Source of the DNA: CAMAUF01 sp046152925
GTDB taxonomy: Bacteria; Chloroflexota; Dehalococcoidia; Tepidiformales; Tepidiformaceae
Reading direction: 5' to 3'
Assembly (NCBI GenBank): GCA_046152925.1
Contig: JBJXFX010000154.1
Coordinates: 1-64,000, forward strand
DNA: 64,000 bases
Shown: piece by piece, positions 16,737 to 25,566 of the stretch
How positions within the stretch are numbered: position 1 is the stretch's first letter
Layout: the number at the start of each line of letters is the position of its first letter
The notes under the pieces: generated by a model
Told to the model about the DNA's origin: nothing
What the model saw: the letters and a program-made list of their open reading frames with translations, nothing else
Databases searched by the model: none
Program-made: the position numbers and the translations under genes

Positions 16737-17744
16737 TTAGCGCGAGCCACGAAGGCGCGGGTCGAGCACATCGCGGAGCGCGTCGCCCAGCATGTTGAAG
16801 CCGAAGACGGCAAAGAAGATCGCGAGACCTGGGAACAGCGGAAGGTACAGGTGCTTCTCCGCGTGGAGCCGGACCTGCCCCGAGAGCATCTGCCCCCAGG
16901 TCGGGAAGTTCGTAATCCCCACGCCGAGGAAGCTGATGGTCGCCTCAGCGAGGATCGCGGTCCCCAGCTGGAGCGTCGCCAAGACGATCACCGTCGCCAT
17001 GATGTTAGGCAAAATGTGGCGGATGATGATGCGGATCGGGGTCGCACCGATCACGGTCGCCGCTTCGACGTAGGGGTTCGCCTTGGTCGAAAACACAGCG
17101 CCGCGGACGACGCGCGATGCGCCGCCGGCGAGCACCATGCCGAGGGCGAGGATGACGATGGTCGTCCTCGGGAACGTGTTCCAGAACCACTCGCCGTTGT
17201 TTGGGTCCGGGCCGAAGGTTGGCCCGCGCCCAAGCCCAAAGAACCCCTCCGTCCCGCCCTTCACGTTGAGGACCGCGAGGAGCGTGAGGATGAGGAAGAT
17301 GGCCGGGAAGCTGAGCCAGATATCGACCAAGCGCTGGACGAGGAAGTCGACCTTCCCGCCGAAGTAGCCGCTGGTGACGCCGACTAACAGGGAGAGGATC
17401 GTGACGAGGATCACCGTGCCGACGCCCACGAGGGCGGTCACTTGGCAGCCGTAGACGATACGGGAGTAGAGGTCGCGGCCGCTTTCGTCGGTGCCGAACC
17501 AGTGGTCGGCGCTCGGGCCTTGGAGGATCGCCTCTTTGTCCTGGGCGACGAGCTCATGGGTGGCGAGCACGGGCGAAAAGATGGCGACGAGGAAGATCAG
17601 GATCAGGACCGCGCCGCCGAACGCGCCCATCGGCTTCGTGCGGGCGAACCGCGCGAGGGACGCGGCGAAGCGGACGGCAAATGGCTTGTCGGGGCGGAAG
17701 TATTGGCCGCCGAACTGGACAGACTCTGCGATGGTGTTCGCCAC
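16737..17744 (-). CDS. ABC importer permease, DppC/OppC type
   Basis: 335 residues with about six membrane segments, starting near residue 40 (GAVLILIFLVAIFSPVLA). The WFGTDESGRDLYSRIVYG segment is diagnostic for DppC/OppC/NikC permeases. The EAA loop (EAATVIGATPIRIIIRHILPN) contacts the ATPases. It follows the DppB-type gene by 11 bases. The ATP-binding subunits (DppD/DppF) are not in the window, so they must be elsewhere or shared. Confidence 0.92.
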   Translation of the reverse strand: MANTIAESVQFGGQYFRPDKPFAVRFAASLARFARTKPMGAFGGAVLILIFLVAIFSPVLATHELVAQDKEAILQGPSADHWFGTDESGRDLYSRIVYGCQVTALVGVGTVILVTILSLLVGVTSGYFGGKVDFLVQRLVDIWLSFPAIFLILTLLAVLNVKGGTEGFFGLGRGPTFGPDPNNGEWFWNTFPRTTIVILALGMVLAGGASRVVRGAVFSTKANPYVEAATVIGATPIRIIIRHILPNIMATVIVLATLQLGTAILAEATISFLGVGITNFPTWGQMLSGQVRLHAEKHLYLPLFPGLAIFFAVFGFNMLGDALRDVLDPRLRGSR

Positions 17745-17755
17745 AGTGACGCCCC

Positions 17756-18898
17756 CTATGCCAGCCGGATTCGCGGGTCGAGCACTGCGTAGGTGAGGTC
17801 GACCGCGAGGTTCGAAAAGACGATGACGACGGCGATGAGCATGTTCACCGCGATGATCACCGGGAAATCGCGGTTCGCAATTGCCGCGAAGAGGTAGGAC
17901 GCGACACCGGGGATGGCGAAGATCTGCTCAAGAACGAGCGACCCGCCGACCAGCACCGGCACCTGGAGGCCGACAATCGTGACCACAGGAATAAGGGCGT
18001 TGCGGACGCCGTGACGGATGACGACCCGGTTCGGGGCAAGACCCTTGGAGCGAGCTGTCCGCATGTAGTCCTGACGCATCACTTCCAGCATCTGTGCGCG
18101 GGTGAGCCGCATGATCGTGCCTGAAAGCCCGATCCCCAAGATGACGGCTGGGACCCAAAGCTGTTCGAGATTCTGTCCCGGGTCATCGAAGAATTTCGCG
18201 TAGAACAGCGGGAAAGAGTAGTCGAACCAGCGGGCGGCAAGCGCGATCACGATCGTTGCGAGGAAGAACGAGGGGACGGCGAGCATCCCGATCGCGCCGC
18301 CGCGAGCGAGGTAGTCGATCGGCCCATCCTGCTTGACGGCCGAGATAACCCCGACCGGGAGGGCGATGCAGAGCGAGACGATCATGCCGATCAGGCCGAG
18401 TTCGATGCTCGTGGGGATTCGCTCGCGGAGCTCCGGCCCGATGGGCCGGCCACCGCTCAGCGTGACGCCCAAGTCGCCTTGGAGGGCGTTCCAGACCCAG
18501 GACCACCACTGTTCGATGTAGTTCTTATCGAGGCCGAGGCGGGAGCGAATCTCGTCCTTGTAAGCCGTCCGCGAAAAGACGTTCTTGGCTTCCTGTTTCT
18601 GAGCGTCCGTTGCCTTCGTAGGGTCAACGCCGTCGCGCCGAAGTTGCTCGGCGACGATCTGTTCTTCGATTGGCTTGCGGTCGGGGAAGCCGGCGGTGGC
18701 CGGATCCTTGCCTTCAGCGACCAGGCGCTTGTTGATCTCGGCCTTGAAGATCTCGTCGGCGCCTTGGATCTCGTTGTTCGCCGTCAGAATGTCGACAGCG
18801 TCGCCAGGAAGCATGCGGACGAAGGCGGTCACGAGCAGCGAAACGCCGAGCAAGGTCGGGATCATCAGCAAGATGCGACGAATGATGTACTGCGTCAT
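17756..18898 (-). CDS. ABC importer permease, DppB/OppB type, with long periplasmic insert
   Basis: 380 residues from the ATG at 18898 (MTQYIIRRILLMIPTLLGVS), the conserved DppB beginning, with a GGGGG-type ribosome site. After TM1 and the conserved MLPGD, it carries a charged, soluble loop of about 100 residues (ADEIFKAEINKR...DAQKQEAKNVF...) before the usual GLDK segment. That is roughly 80 residues longer than in typical DppB. The rest is standard: GGRPIGPELRERIPTS, EVMRQDYMRTARSKGL (EAA loop) and about five further membrane segments. Product of a dipeptide/oligopeptide or nickel importer with the adjoining genes. Confidence 0.9.
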   Translation of the reverse strand: MTQYIIRRILLMIPTLLGVSLLVTAFVRMLPGDAVDILTANNEIQGADEIFKAEINKRLVAEGKDPATAGFPDRKPIEEQIVAEQLRRDGVDPTKATDAQKQEAKNVFSRTAYKDEIRSRLGLDKNYIEQWWSWVWNALQGDLGVTLSGGRPIGPELRERIPTSIELGLIGMIVSLCIALPVGVISAVKQDGPIDYLARGGAIGMLAVPSFFLATIVIALAARWFDYSFPLFYAKFFDDPGQNLEQLWVPAVILGIGLSGTIMRLTRAQMLEVMRQDYMRTARSKGLAPNRVVIRHGVRNALIPVVTIVGLQVPVLVGGSLVLEQIFAIPGVASYLFAAIANRDFPVIIAVNMLIAVVIVFSNLAVDLTYAVLDPRIRLA

Positions 18899-18926
18899 CG
18901 GAGCCCCCAGACGATGGCAGGCTGCG

Positions 18927-18958
18927 AAAAGGGGCGGCGCGCGACGCGGCCGCCCCTT
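18927..18958 (-). terminator. Intrinsic terminator between SBP and permease genes
   Basis: A 10-bp inverted repeat (18929-18938 with 18949-18958) is followed, reading the minus strand, by a T-run (TTTT). It sits 18 bases after the SBP stop and 28 before the DppB start. A partial terminator here would give the binding protein more transcript than the permeases, as is common in such operons. Confidence 0.75.
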
Positions 18959-18976
18959 CTGCACGGTGGGAGGAGA

Positions 18977-20722
18977 TTAGCCCTTGGCGACGCGTTCCTT
19001 GGTGAACGACGCCTTCATGAGGCCGTCTGGCATGTACCCGTAGCCGGACTTGTAAAAGAAGTTCTGGATGCTCGGCGAATTGTACAAATGGCCCGCAGAC
19101 GCATGGTAGGGGACGACCAGCATCGACTCGGCCATCTTGCGCTGCAACTCGTGGATGAACGCGATGCGCTCGCTGCGGTCCAGAATCGTCCGTTGTTTCT
19201 CGATATCCGCGTCGATGGATGCCTGTTCGGCGATTGGCGTCCCTCCCCAATTGTGCCGGACCGACTTCGACCAATAGTTCGTGACAAAGATATCGTCCGG
19301 GTCCGCCGGTGAACCGATGAGCGGACCGACGGCGAAGGTGTTCGGGTCCATCTTGCCGAGGAAGGTGGTCTGAATATACGTCGCTCCCTCCTGGAAAACG
19401 AGCTCGTGGTTGAAGCCGGCGGCCTTGAGATCGTTGGAGAACAGCTCCCAAGACTGCCTCGCCTCAGGGCCGTAGCGGTCAACATTGCCGACCAACCTGA
19501 TGCCCTGGAGGGCATCGGCGCCAGCGGCGCTGAGGAGAGCCTTGGCCTCCGCCCAGTTTTTCTGGAAGTACTTCGCGTTCGGGCCGAACTTCGCGTCTTT
19601 GGGTGAGAGGTAGTAAGGAGCCATGGCTGGCGAGAGGTGCGAGTTCCAGTCTCCTTTACCGGTGCCGTCCTGGACCCTGAGGTAGCCATCGCGGTCGAGG
19701 ATGTGGCTGATCGCCTGGCGAACACGCCTGTCGTTGAATGGCTTGTTATCGAAATTGAAGTAGATGGCGCCAATGACACCCGTCGGGATGAACCAATCCT
19801 GGCCCTTCGGGTCAAGTTCAGAGCGAGACGCCTTGTAGATGACGCCATTAAGTTGCGACATGTCTAGGTCGCCCGACTTAAGGGCGGCAACGATACGCTG
19901 CGCATCATTCGAAAGGCCCGCCTCGACCTTGGCGAAGTAGGGGTACGGCGCATCATAGTAGTCCGGGTTCCGATCCCACTTGATCGAGATGCCGGCGTTC
20001 CACTCGCTAAAGGTGAAGGGCCCTGTACCAATCGGGTCCTGCTTGGCCTGTCCCGAGTCGATCGTCTCGGCCGGGATGAACCAAACGCCTTCAGTCGACG
20101 CCGCCATCGACGTGAGGAATGGAGCGAATGGCGACTTCAGTTTGGCCACCAGAGTCTTCTCGTCCGGTGCAGTGAGCGAGTCAATTACAGCGGAGAACTT
20201 CGCCTGGTTCTGCGAGGTCTTGAGGAAGGCATTGTAGGTGGTGACGAAGTCGTGGGCGGTGGCAGCCTTGCCGTTCAAAGGCGCCTTATTCTGCCACTTC
20301 ACGTTCGGCTTCCACGCAAAGCGGTACGTGACGGGGTCCATCTGTTCCCACTGCGCGACGACATCACCTTCGAGGACGGTCTTGTCCTCCACGGCGATAT
20401 CCTTGTTCGACTGACTTCGCAGGAGGCGGCTGTAGTGATACGCCGCCGGCGTCTGCGCCAGGTAGGTGAGGTTCTCGAACGGGAAGATCGTAGCGGGCTG
20501 ACCGGAGGACACGCCCGAGACCGGCAAACGCAGCGTCCCGCCGGGGTTGGCCGCCGCGGCAGCCTGCGTGGCGCTCGCGGTAGCGAGCTCATCGTCGTCA
20601 TCGTCGCCGCAGCCGACGATCGCGAGCGCGGCAGCTCCGGCGCCAAGCACACCTGCGCCGCCGAGAACCCCGCGGCGCGTCATCCGCGATCCTTGGAACC
20701 TCGACCAGTATTCACTTTCCAT
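18977..20722 (-). CDS. ABC transporter substrate-binding protein, SBP_bac_5 family, Tat/lipoprotein signal
   Basis: 581 residues from the ATG at 20722 (MESEYWSRFQGS), preceded by AGGGGGA. The open frame continues further upstream, but without family similarity. An RR-containing stretch (MTRRGVLGGAGVLGAG) and lipobox IVGC (about residue 36) suggest Tat-dependent export followed by lipid anchoring. The mature part has the peptide-binding family pattern: YRFAWKPNVKWQ, DFVTTYNAFL, DPIGTGPFTFSEW, RQAISHILDRDGYL. The family binds oligopeptides, nickel chelates or glycosides; the ligand is not predictable. The two permease genes lie directly downstream. Confidence 0.92.
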   Translation of the reverse strand: MESEYWSRFQGSRMTRRGVLGGAGVLGAGAAALAIVGCGDDDDDELATASATQAAAAANPGGTLRLPVSGVSSGQPATIFPFENLTYLAQTPAAYHYSRLLRSQSNKDIAVEDKTVLEGDVVAQWEQMDPVTYRFAWKPNVKWQNKAPLNGKAATAHDFVTTYNAFLKTSQNQAKFSAVIDSLTAPDEKTLVAKLKSPFAPFLTSMAASTEGVWFIPAETIDSGQAKQDPIGTGPFTFSEWNAGISIKWDRNPDYYDAPYPYFAKVEAGLSNDAQRIVAALKSGDLDMSQLNGVIYKASRSELDPKGQDWFIPTGVIGAIYFNFDNKPFNDRRVRQAISHILDRDGYLRVQDGTGKGDWNSHLSPAMAPYYLSPKDAKFGPNAKYFQKNWAEAKALLSAAGADALQGIRLVGNVDRYGPEARQSWELFSNDLKAAGFNHELVFQEGATYIQTTFLGKMDPNTFAVGPLIGSPADPDDIFVTNYWSKSVRHNWGGTPIAEQASIDADIEKQRTILDRSERIAFIHELQRKMAESMLVVPYHASAGHLYNSPSIQNFFYKSGYGYMPDGLMKASFTKERVAKG

Positions 20723-20735
20723 GGCTTCCCCCTGG

Positions 20736-20757
20736 GTTTGGGCGTCCGTTCCCAAAC
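20736..20757 (-). promoter_or_regulatory. Inverted repeat just upstream of the SBP gene
   Basis: GTTTGGG (20736-20742) and CCCAAAC (20751-20757) form a 7-bp inverted repeat 14 bases upstream of the SBP start codon, with a further CCCAAAC near 20840. It could be an operator or a leader hairpin; evidence is positional only. Confidence 0.3.
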
Positions 20758-20927
20758 GATACGTCCCGCGCCAGCTAGAAGTTTGGTGGATTCGATCGTG
20801 CAAGCGACAGCGGGTCTCCACGTGGAACCCCCCGGGTCCCAAACGGCGAGTGGATGGCGGAGGTGTGGCGGGAGTTGTCGCAGACGGCCTGGATTCGCGA
20901 TAGTATTCTCGACACGGAGGTGACCCG

Positions 20928-21152
20928 ATGCCGAAGCGCTTGCAGATCGCGGTCGCCCTTGGGGCGCCATTCGTAGTCGCGACTCTGCCACTCCTTGCAT
21001 TCTTGCCGTTCGGGACGGCCGAGAGCCCCGCCGTCGACCTCAACGGCGACGGGATGGTCGCCGCGGTGGAGTCGTTACCGGTCAGCCAGCCCGTTGCCTA
21101 TGGGATCGGAGTGGATTGCCCGCTGAGTGACAGCCACAGCGCTGAAGGCTAG
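20928..21152 (+). CDS. Small secreted/membrane protein with EF-hand-like loop
   Basis: 74 residues with a strong ribosome site (GGAGGTGA) before the ATG. A hydrophobic stretch (IAVALGAPFVVATLPLLAFLPFG, residues 7-29) is a signal peptide or single membrane anchor. The exported part contains DLNGDGMVAAVE, matching the first half of a dockerin/EF-hand calcium loop (D-x-N-x-D-G). Not recognised beyond that. It lies 22 bases upstream of the E1alpha gene on the same strand and may share its promoter; TATTCT at about 20903 is a possible -10. Confidence 0.6.
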   Translation: MPKRLQIAVALGAPFVVATLPLLAFLPFGTAESPAVDLNGDGMVAAVESLPVSQPVAYGIGVDCPLSDSHSAEG

Positions 21153-21174
21153 GCCAGCGAAGGAGGCTCAAGCG

Positions 21175-22212
21175 ATGACCTCCACAACGGGCGAGATCCA
21201 ACCACTCAGCGAGACGCCCGACGGCTACCCGCTGCCCCGCGGCCGGTTGCTCGCCATGTACCGGACGATGCGCCTTTCCCGCACGCTGAGCGAGCGGATG
21301 CTGACGTTAAACCGGCAGGGGCGGGCTCCCTTCGTCATCGCGGGCGTCGGCCAGGAAGCAGCCCAGGTCGGCGCGGGATTCGCCCTCCAGCCAGGCGTCG
21401 ACTACCTCGCACCCTATTACCGCGACTTGGCGCTCAACCTCACGTTCGGGATGACCGCGCGAGAGGCGATGGTCAACCTGCTCGCGAAGCGGGATGACCC
21501 GAACAGCCACGGACGCCAGATGCCGGCCCATTGGGGCAACCGCGGCCGCCACGTCGTCACCCAGTCGAGCGTGGTAGCCACGCAGCTCGTGCATGCCGCG
21601 GGGATCGGGCTGGCGGCCAAGCTCAGCGGCGACCCCGTCGTGGTCCTCACCTGCTGCGGCGAAGGCAGCACAGCGCGCGGAGACTTCCACGAAGCACTGA
21701 ACTTTAGCGCCATCCACAAGCTTCCCGTGATCTTCTTTATTCAGAACAACGGGTACGCAATCACCCAGCGCAACGAGAAAGAGATGCCGCTCGTCCACGT
21801 CGCCGACCGAGGACGCGGGTACGGCGTCCCGCGGGCGGTGGTCGACGGATTGGACGCGATCGCCGTGTACCAGACGGTGAAACCAGCCGTAGACCAAGCA
21901 CGGGCTGGACACGGCCCCGTCCTGATCGAAGCGAAGTGCTACCGCCTGTGGCCACACTCCAGCGACGACGACGACACCCGCTACCGGCCCAAGGCCGAGC
22001 TCGCGGAATGGGCGGCCAAGGACCCGCTGACAACCTTTCGTGACCGTCTGGCGGAGGATTCCGTCTTCGGCGAGGCCGAGCTGACTGCGACCGACGAGGC
22101 CGTCACCGAAGAGGTGCGCGAGGCCACCCAGTGGGCCCTGATGCAGCCCGACCCGCAGCCAGAAGATGCGCTCGGCTTTGTTTACAAGGAGGGCGTTCCG
22201 TGGCCGAAGTGA
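21175..22212 (+). CDS. 2-oxoacid dehydrogenase E1 component, alpha subunit (branched-chain type)
   Basis: 345 residues from the ATG at 21175, which has GAAGGAGG upstream; an in-frame GTG at 21127 is disfavoured. Thiamin-diphosphate motif GEGSTARGDFHEALNFSAIHK...NNGYAIT (about 157-195) is complete. The segment GRQMPAHWGN followed by HVVTQSS resembles branched-chain 2-oxoacid dehydrogenases (GRQMPVHYG) more than pyruvate dehydrogenases. Together with E1beta and E2 it oxidatively decarboxylates branched-chain 2-oxoacids to acyl-CoA. The stop overlaps the E1beta start by 13 bases. Confidence 0.9.
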   Translation: MTSTTGEIQPLSETPDGYPLPRGRLLAMYRTMRLSRTLSERMLTLNRQGRAPFVIAGVGQEAAQVGAGFALQPGVDYLAPYYRDLALNLTFGMTAREAMVNLLAKRDDPNSHGRQMPAHWGNRGRHVVTQSSVVATQLVHAAGIGLAAKLSGDPVVVLTCCGEGSTARGDFHEALNFSAIHKLPVIFFIQNNGYAITQRNEKEMPLVHVADRGRGYGVPRAVVDGLDAIAVYQTVKPAVDQARAGHGPVLIEAKCYRLWPHSSDDDDTRYRPKAELAEWAAKDPLTTFRDRLAEDSVFGEAELTATDEAVTEEVREATQWALMQPDPQPEDALGFVYKEGVPWPK

Positions 22213-23177
22213 CCGTGATCGAGGCCATCCGCGAAACGCTCGACGAGATCCTCGCCGAGGACCCGAAGGCATTCCTGCTCGGCGAGGACATCGAAGCGGG
22301 CGGCGTGTTCCGCGCGACCGACGGCTTGGCCGCCAAACACCCCGGTCGCCTGATCGACACGCCGCTCGCGGAAGCGTCGATCGTCGGGCTCGCGATCGGC
22401 GCTGCGCACTACGGGATGCGGCCGATCGCCGAGATCCAGTTCGCGGACTTCATTCACGCGGGCTTTGACCAGCTCTGCAGCGAAGCCTCGCGCTGGTGTT
22501 ACCGGACGAAGGGGGACGCATGGCTGCCCATGGTGGTCCGCACGCCCTGGGGCGGCGCCGTACATGGCGGCCAGCACCACTCGCAGAGCATCGAGGCCTA
22601 CTACGCGCACATGCCTGGTATCAAAGTCGTCGCGCCATCGTTCCCCGCGGACTACCGTTCGTTACTGCGCGCCGCCGTCGCCGACCCCAACCCGGTTCTC
22701 TTCCTTGAACACAAGCGCACCTACCGCCTGATCAAACAGGAGCTGGTGGGCGCGCCAGCGGAGATAACGATCGGGCGTTCACGCATCGCCCGCCGGGGCG
22801 CCGACATCACCGTGTACGCCTATGGGTTGATGCTCCACGAGGCGCTCGCCGCCGCCGAGGAAGTACGCGGCGACGGCATCGACTGCCAGATCGTCGACCT
22901 CCTGACGCTCAACCCGCTCGATGTCGAAACGATCCTCGAGGCGGCAAAAGCGACGGGGAAGTGTCTGATCGTGCATGAAGACACGTTGACCGGGGGCCTC
23001 GGTGGGGAAATCGCCGCGCTGATCGCGGAGCACGCTTTTGAGTGGCTCGACGCGCCTGTCCGCCGCCTTGCCGGCCCGGACATCCCGCCGATGCCCTTCC
23101 ACCATGCGATGGAGGCGTTCTTCATGGTCGACCGCCACAAGATCGCCGCGGCGATCCGCGACCTCGCCGCCTACTGA
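22200..23177 (+). CDS. 2-oxoacid dehydrogenase E1 component, beta subunit
   Basis: 325 residues starting at the GTG at 22200 (MAEVTVIEAIRETLDEI), with AAGGAGGG upstream and a 13-base overlap with E1alpha, so translation is coupled. Family landmarks: LLGEDIEAGGVF, DTPLAEASIVGLAIGAAHYGMRPIAEIQFADFI, RTPWGGAVHGGQHHSQSIEAYYAHMPGIKVVAPS and DLLTLNPLD. The alpha2beta2 E1 heterotetramer performs the decarboxylation and reductive acylation of the E2 lipoyl group. Confidence 0.93.
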   Translation: MAEVTVIEAIRETLDEILAEDPKAFLLGEDIEAGGVFRATDGLAAKHPGRLIDTPLAEASIVGLAIGAAHYGMRPIAEIQFADFIHAGFDQLCSEASRWCYRTKGDAWLPMVVRTPWGGAVHGGQHHSQSIEAYYAHMPGIKVVAPSFPADYRSLLRAAVADPNPVLFLEHKRTYRLIKQELVGAPAEITIGRSRIARRGADITVYAYGLMLHEALAAAEEVRGDGIDCQIVDLLTLNPLDVETILEAAKATGKCLIVHEDTLTGGLGGEIAALIAEHAFEWLDAPVRRLAGPDIPPMPFHHAMEAFFMVDRHKIAAAIRDLAAY

Positions 23178-23186
23178 GAGGTGCCC

Positions 23187-24479
23187 ATGGCGACCATCAC
23201 GATGCCCCAACTTGGCGAAAGTGTCACCGAAGGGACCATTCTTCGTTGGATGAAGCAACCCGGCGACCCGGTGGCGCTCGACGAACCGCTTTGCGAAATC
23301 GAGACGGAGAAGGTCACTGCCGAACTCCCCTCCCCCCATGAGGGCGTCATGGGGCGGATCATCGCCGCTGAGGGCGCCACCGTGCCCGTCGGCAGCGCGC
23401 TTTGCGAGGTCGAGGAGTCCGCTGTTTCCAGCCCGCCGCCCGCCCCTGCTCCGGCGGCCCAGGGCGGCTGGACCGGCGGGCCGATGGCCATCCCACCCGA
23501 GCGGCCGACGCACGCTGCGCCGGTCCCAGCCGCGGCCGTCGCCGCGCCCGCGCGGCCGCCGGAGCAGCCCGCGGAGGCGAGCAGCCGCGGTGGCTTCATC
23601 TCGCCGGCCGTGGCGCGCATCGCCCACGAGCGCGGCGTCGACCCCGCGCAGGTGACCGGCACGGGGCTCGGAGGTCGCGTCACCCGCCGCGATGTCGAAC
23701 GCTGGGCGGCGCCCCAGGCTCCACCCCGCGCCGCGATCGCGGAGCGCGTCACGCCAACCCCATCGCGGGAAACCGCTGGCCGGACGTTGGTGACGCTGAG
23801 CCCGACCCGCCGGACGATCGCGGCCAACCTCACGCGCTCATCCCAGGAGATCCCGCAGGCCTGGACGATGGTCGAGGTGGACGTGACTGCGCTCGTGGCC
23901 CGCCGCCAGGCCGAACGCGCCGCATTCGAAGCCGAACACGGCGTTCCGCTGACCCTGCTGCCGTATTTCATTGCGGCGGTGTGCGGGGCGTTGCAGGCGG
24001 AGCCAGGGCTCAACGCGCGCTGGGAAGGCGGAGAGCTCTACCGTTATCACACCGTGCATGCGGGCGTCGCCGTGGCCGCCGAAAACGGCCTCGTCGTGCC
24101 GGTCATCCGGGATGCTGGGGACTTGACCGTCGGTGGTCTCGCGAAAGCGCTGGCTGGCCTGATCGAACGCGCACGCACGCGCCGGCTTCGTGTCGAGGAC
24201 ATTGAAGGTGGCACGATCACGATGAACAACACCGGAGCCTTTGGCTCGATCGCTTCCCGGCCGCTGGTAAACCCGCCGCAGGTGGGCATCGTGACGATGG
24301 AGCGCGCCGTCCGGCGGGTCGTGGTGCGAGACGATGGCAGTTTCGCTATACGCTCCATGATGAATGTCTGCCTGAGCTTCGACCACCGGGCGTTCGATGG
24401 GGCAGAGGCTGGCGCGTTCCTGGCCGCGCTCAAGGATGGGCTGGAGGGGACGGGCGTTGGGCCGCATGATGCGCCCTGA
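23187..24479 (+). CDS. Dihydrolipoamide acyltransferase (E2)
   Basis: 430 residues from the ATG at 23187. Domain order is lipoyl domain (1-76, lipoylated Lys42 in IETEKVTAE), Ala/Pro-rich linkers (about 80-130), peripheral subunit-binding domain (SPAVARIAHERGVDPAQV, about 137-155), second linker, and CoA-dependent catalytic domain ending in SFDHRAFDG with catalytic His400 and Asp404. Only one lipoyl domain is present. The E3 dihydrolipoamide dehydrogenase gene is not adjacent, so E3 must come from elsewhere. Confidence 0.93.
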   Translation: MATITMPQLGESVTEGTILRWMKQPGDPVALDEPLCEIETEKVTAELPSPHEGVMGRIIAAEGATVPVGSALCEVEESAVSSPPPAPAPAAQGGWTGGPMAIPPERPTHAAPVPAAAVAAPARPPEQPAEASSRGGFISPAVARIAHERGVDPAQVTGTGLGGRVTRRDVERWAAPQAPPRAAIAERVTPTPSRETAGRTLVTLSPTRRTIAANLTRSSQEIPQAWTMVEVDVTALVARRQAERAAFEAEHGVPLTLLPYFIAAVCGALQAEPGLNARWEGGELYRYHTVHAGVAVAAENGLVVPVIRDAGDLTVGGLAKALAGLIERARTRRLRVEDIEGGTITMNNTGAFGSIASRPLVNPPQVGIVTMERAVRRVVVRDDGSFAIRSMMNVCLSFDHRAFDGAEAGAFLAALKDGLEGTGVGPHDAP

Positions 24480-24516
24480 CTTATGTTGGGTTATCTTTCC
24501 CGAGTGCAGCGGCGTA

Positions 24517-24534
24517 TGACGCCTTGGGGCGTCA
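24517..24534 (+). terminator. Intrinsic terminator after the E1/E2 operon
   Basis: TGACGCC (24517-24523) pairs with GGCGTCA (24528-24534) around a TTGG tetraloop, followed by a T-containing tract (CGTTTCTTC). It lies 38 bases after the E2 stop and ends the operon. The remaining 120 bases to the recombinase gene contain no other structure I can support. Confidence 0.6.
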
Positions 24535-24654
24535 CGTTTCTTCACACGTTAACTGGCCCAAAACCATGGATCCGGAGCAGCCAGCCTGCCTATCATGGCC
24601 CCCGCTCTCGAACCCCATTCCATCACTATTCTGCGCCCGAGGTGAGGCTCGCCT

Positions 24655-25557
24655 ATGGACGAGTATGTCGCCCAATTCCTAAATTTCCTTGCCGTTGAGA
24701 AGAACGCCTCGGCCAACACCATTGCGGCCTACCGCAATGACCTGTCCCAGTTCCAAGCCCACAGCGGGATCGTCACAGGAGACGACGCTGCCTGGAAGGC
24801 CGTCACCGGCGACCAGGTCGTGGGTTACATGGAAGCGCTGCGCGCGCGCGATTACAAAGCCGCGACCGTCGCCCGCAAGATCGCGGCGGTCAAATCGTTC
24901 TTTGGCTTCCTGACGGCCGAAGGCTTGGTTGATCGGGACCCAACCGAAGCGCTTAAGTCGCCACAGGTCGGGAAGACGCTCCCCCGCGCGCTGACCGCCG
25001 ACGAAGTCGACGAACTGTTGGAACAGCCAGCCCGGCGCAACACACCGGAGGCGCGCCGCGACAAAGCGATGCTCGAGCTGCTCTACGCGACCGGGGTGCG
25101 GGTGACCGAGTTGGTCTCGCTGGACCTCGGCGATGTGGCGCTGGAGGCGGCGCCCGTCACCGTCAGATGTGTCGGCAAAGGTGAGCGCGAGCGCGTCCTG
25201 CCGCTCAACCAGCGCCCGGTGGATGAACTGCGGCAATACATCTTCCACGTGCGGCCGAGGCTCGTGCGGAACCGGAAGGAGACGGCGCTCTTCGTCAACC
25301 GGCGTGGCGAGCGGCTCACCCGGCAGGGCTTCTGGCTGATCCTGAAGAACTACGCGAAGGAGGCGAAGCTGGACAAGGCGATTACGCCCCACACGCTGCG
25401 CCACACGTTCGCGACGCACATGCTTCGAGGCGGGATGCCCCTCCGCAACGTCCAGGATGCCCTCGGCCACGCGAGCATCTCGACCACCCAGATCTACACG
25501 CAGCTCACCGACAGCCAAAAGCGCGTCGAGTACGACAAGGCCCATCCCCGTGCTTGA
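24655..25557 (+). CDS. xerD: Tyrosine site-specific recombinase (XerC/XerD family)
   Basis: 300 residues, full length for Xer recombinases, which resolve chromosome dimers at dif with FtsK. The N-terminal SAM-like DNA-binding domain (FLNFLAVEKNASANTIAAYRNDL) is followed by a catalytic domain with all active-site residues: Arg149, Lys175, His246, Arg249, His272 and Tyr281. GKTLPRALT is typical of XerD rather than XerC, but the pair cannot be separated with certainty. The neighbours are ordinary, and there is no integrase-like att or phage context. Downstream HD gene follows after 9 bases. Confidence 0.92.
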   Translation: MDEYVAQFLNFLAVEKNASANTIAAYRNDLSQFQAHSGIVTGDDAAWKAVTGDQVVGYMEALRARDYKAATVARKIAAVKSFFGFLTAEGLVDRDPTEALKSPQVGKTLPRALTADEVDELLEQPARRNTPEARRDKAMLELLYATGVRVTELVSLDLGDVALEAAPVTVRCVGKGERERVLPLNQRPVDELRQYIFHVRPRLVRNRKETALFVNRRGERLTRQGFWLILKNYAKEAKLDKAITPHTLRHTFATHMLRGGMPLRNVQDALGHASISTTQIYTQLTDSQKRVEYDKAHPRA

Positions 25558-25566
25558 GGTGACGCG

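Noticed and set aside
24535..24654. tRNA-like CGAACCCC segment in the gap before xerD
   Set aside because: No cloverleaf can be drawn; no acceptor stem or anticodon arm.
24655..25557. Tyrosine recombinase as the integrase of a mobile element
   Set aside because: Length and motifs fit chromosomal XerD; neighbours are housekeeping genes (secDF), with no att repeats or phage genes nearby.
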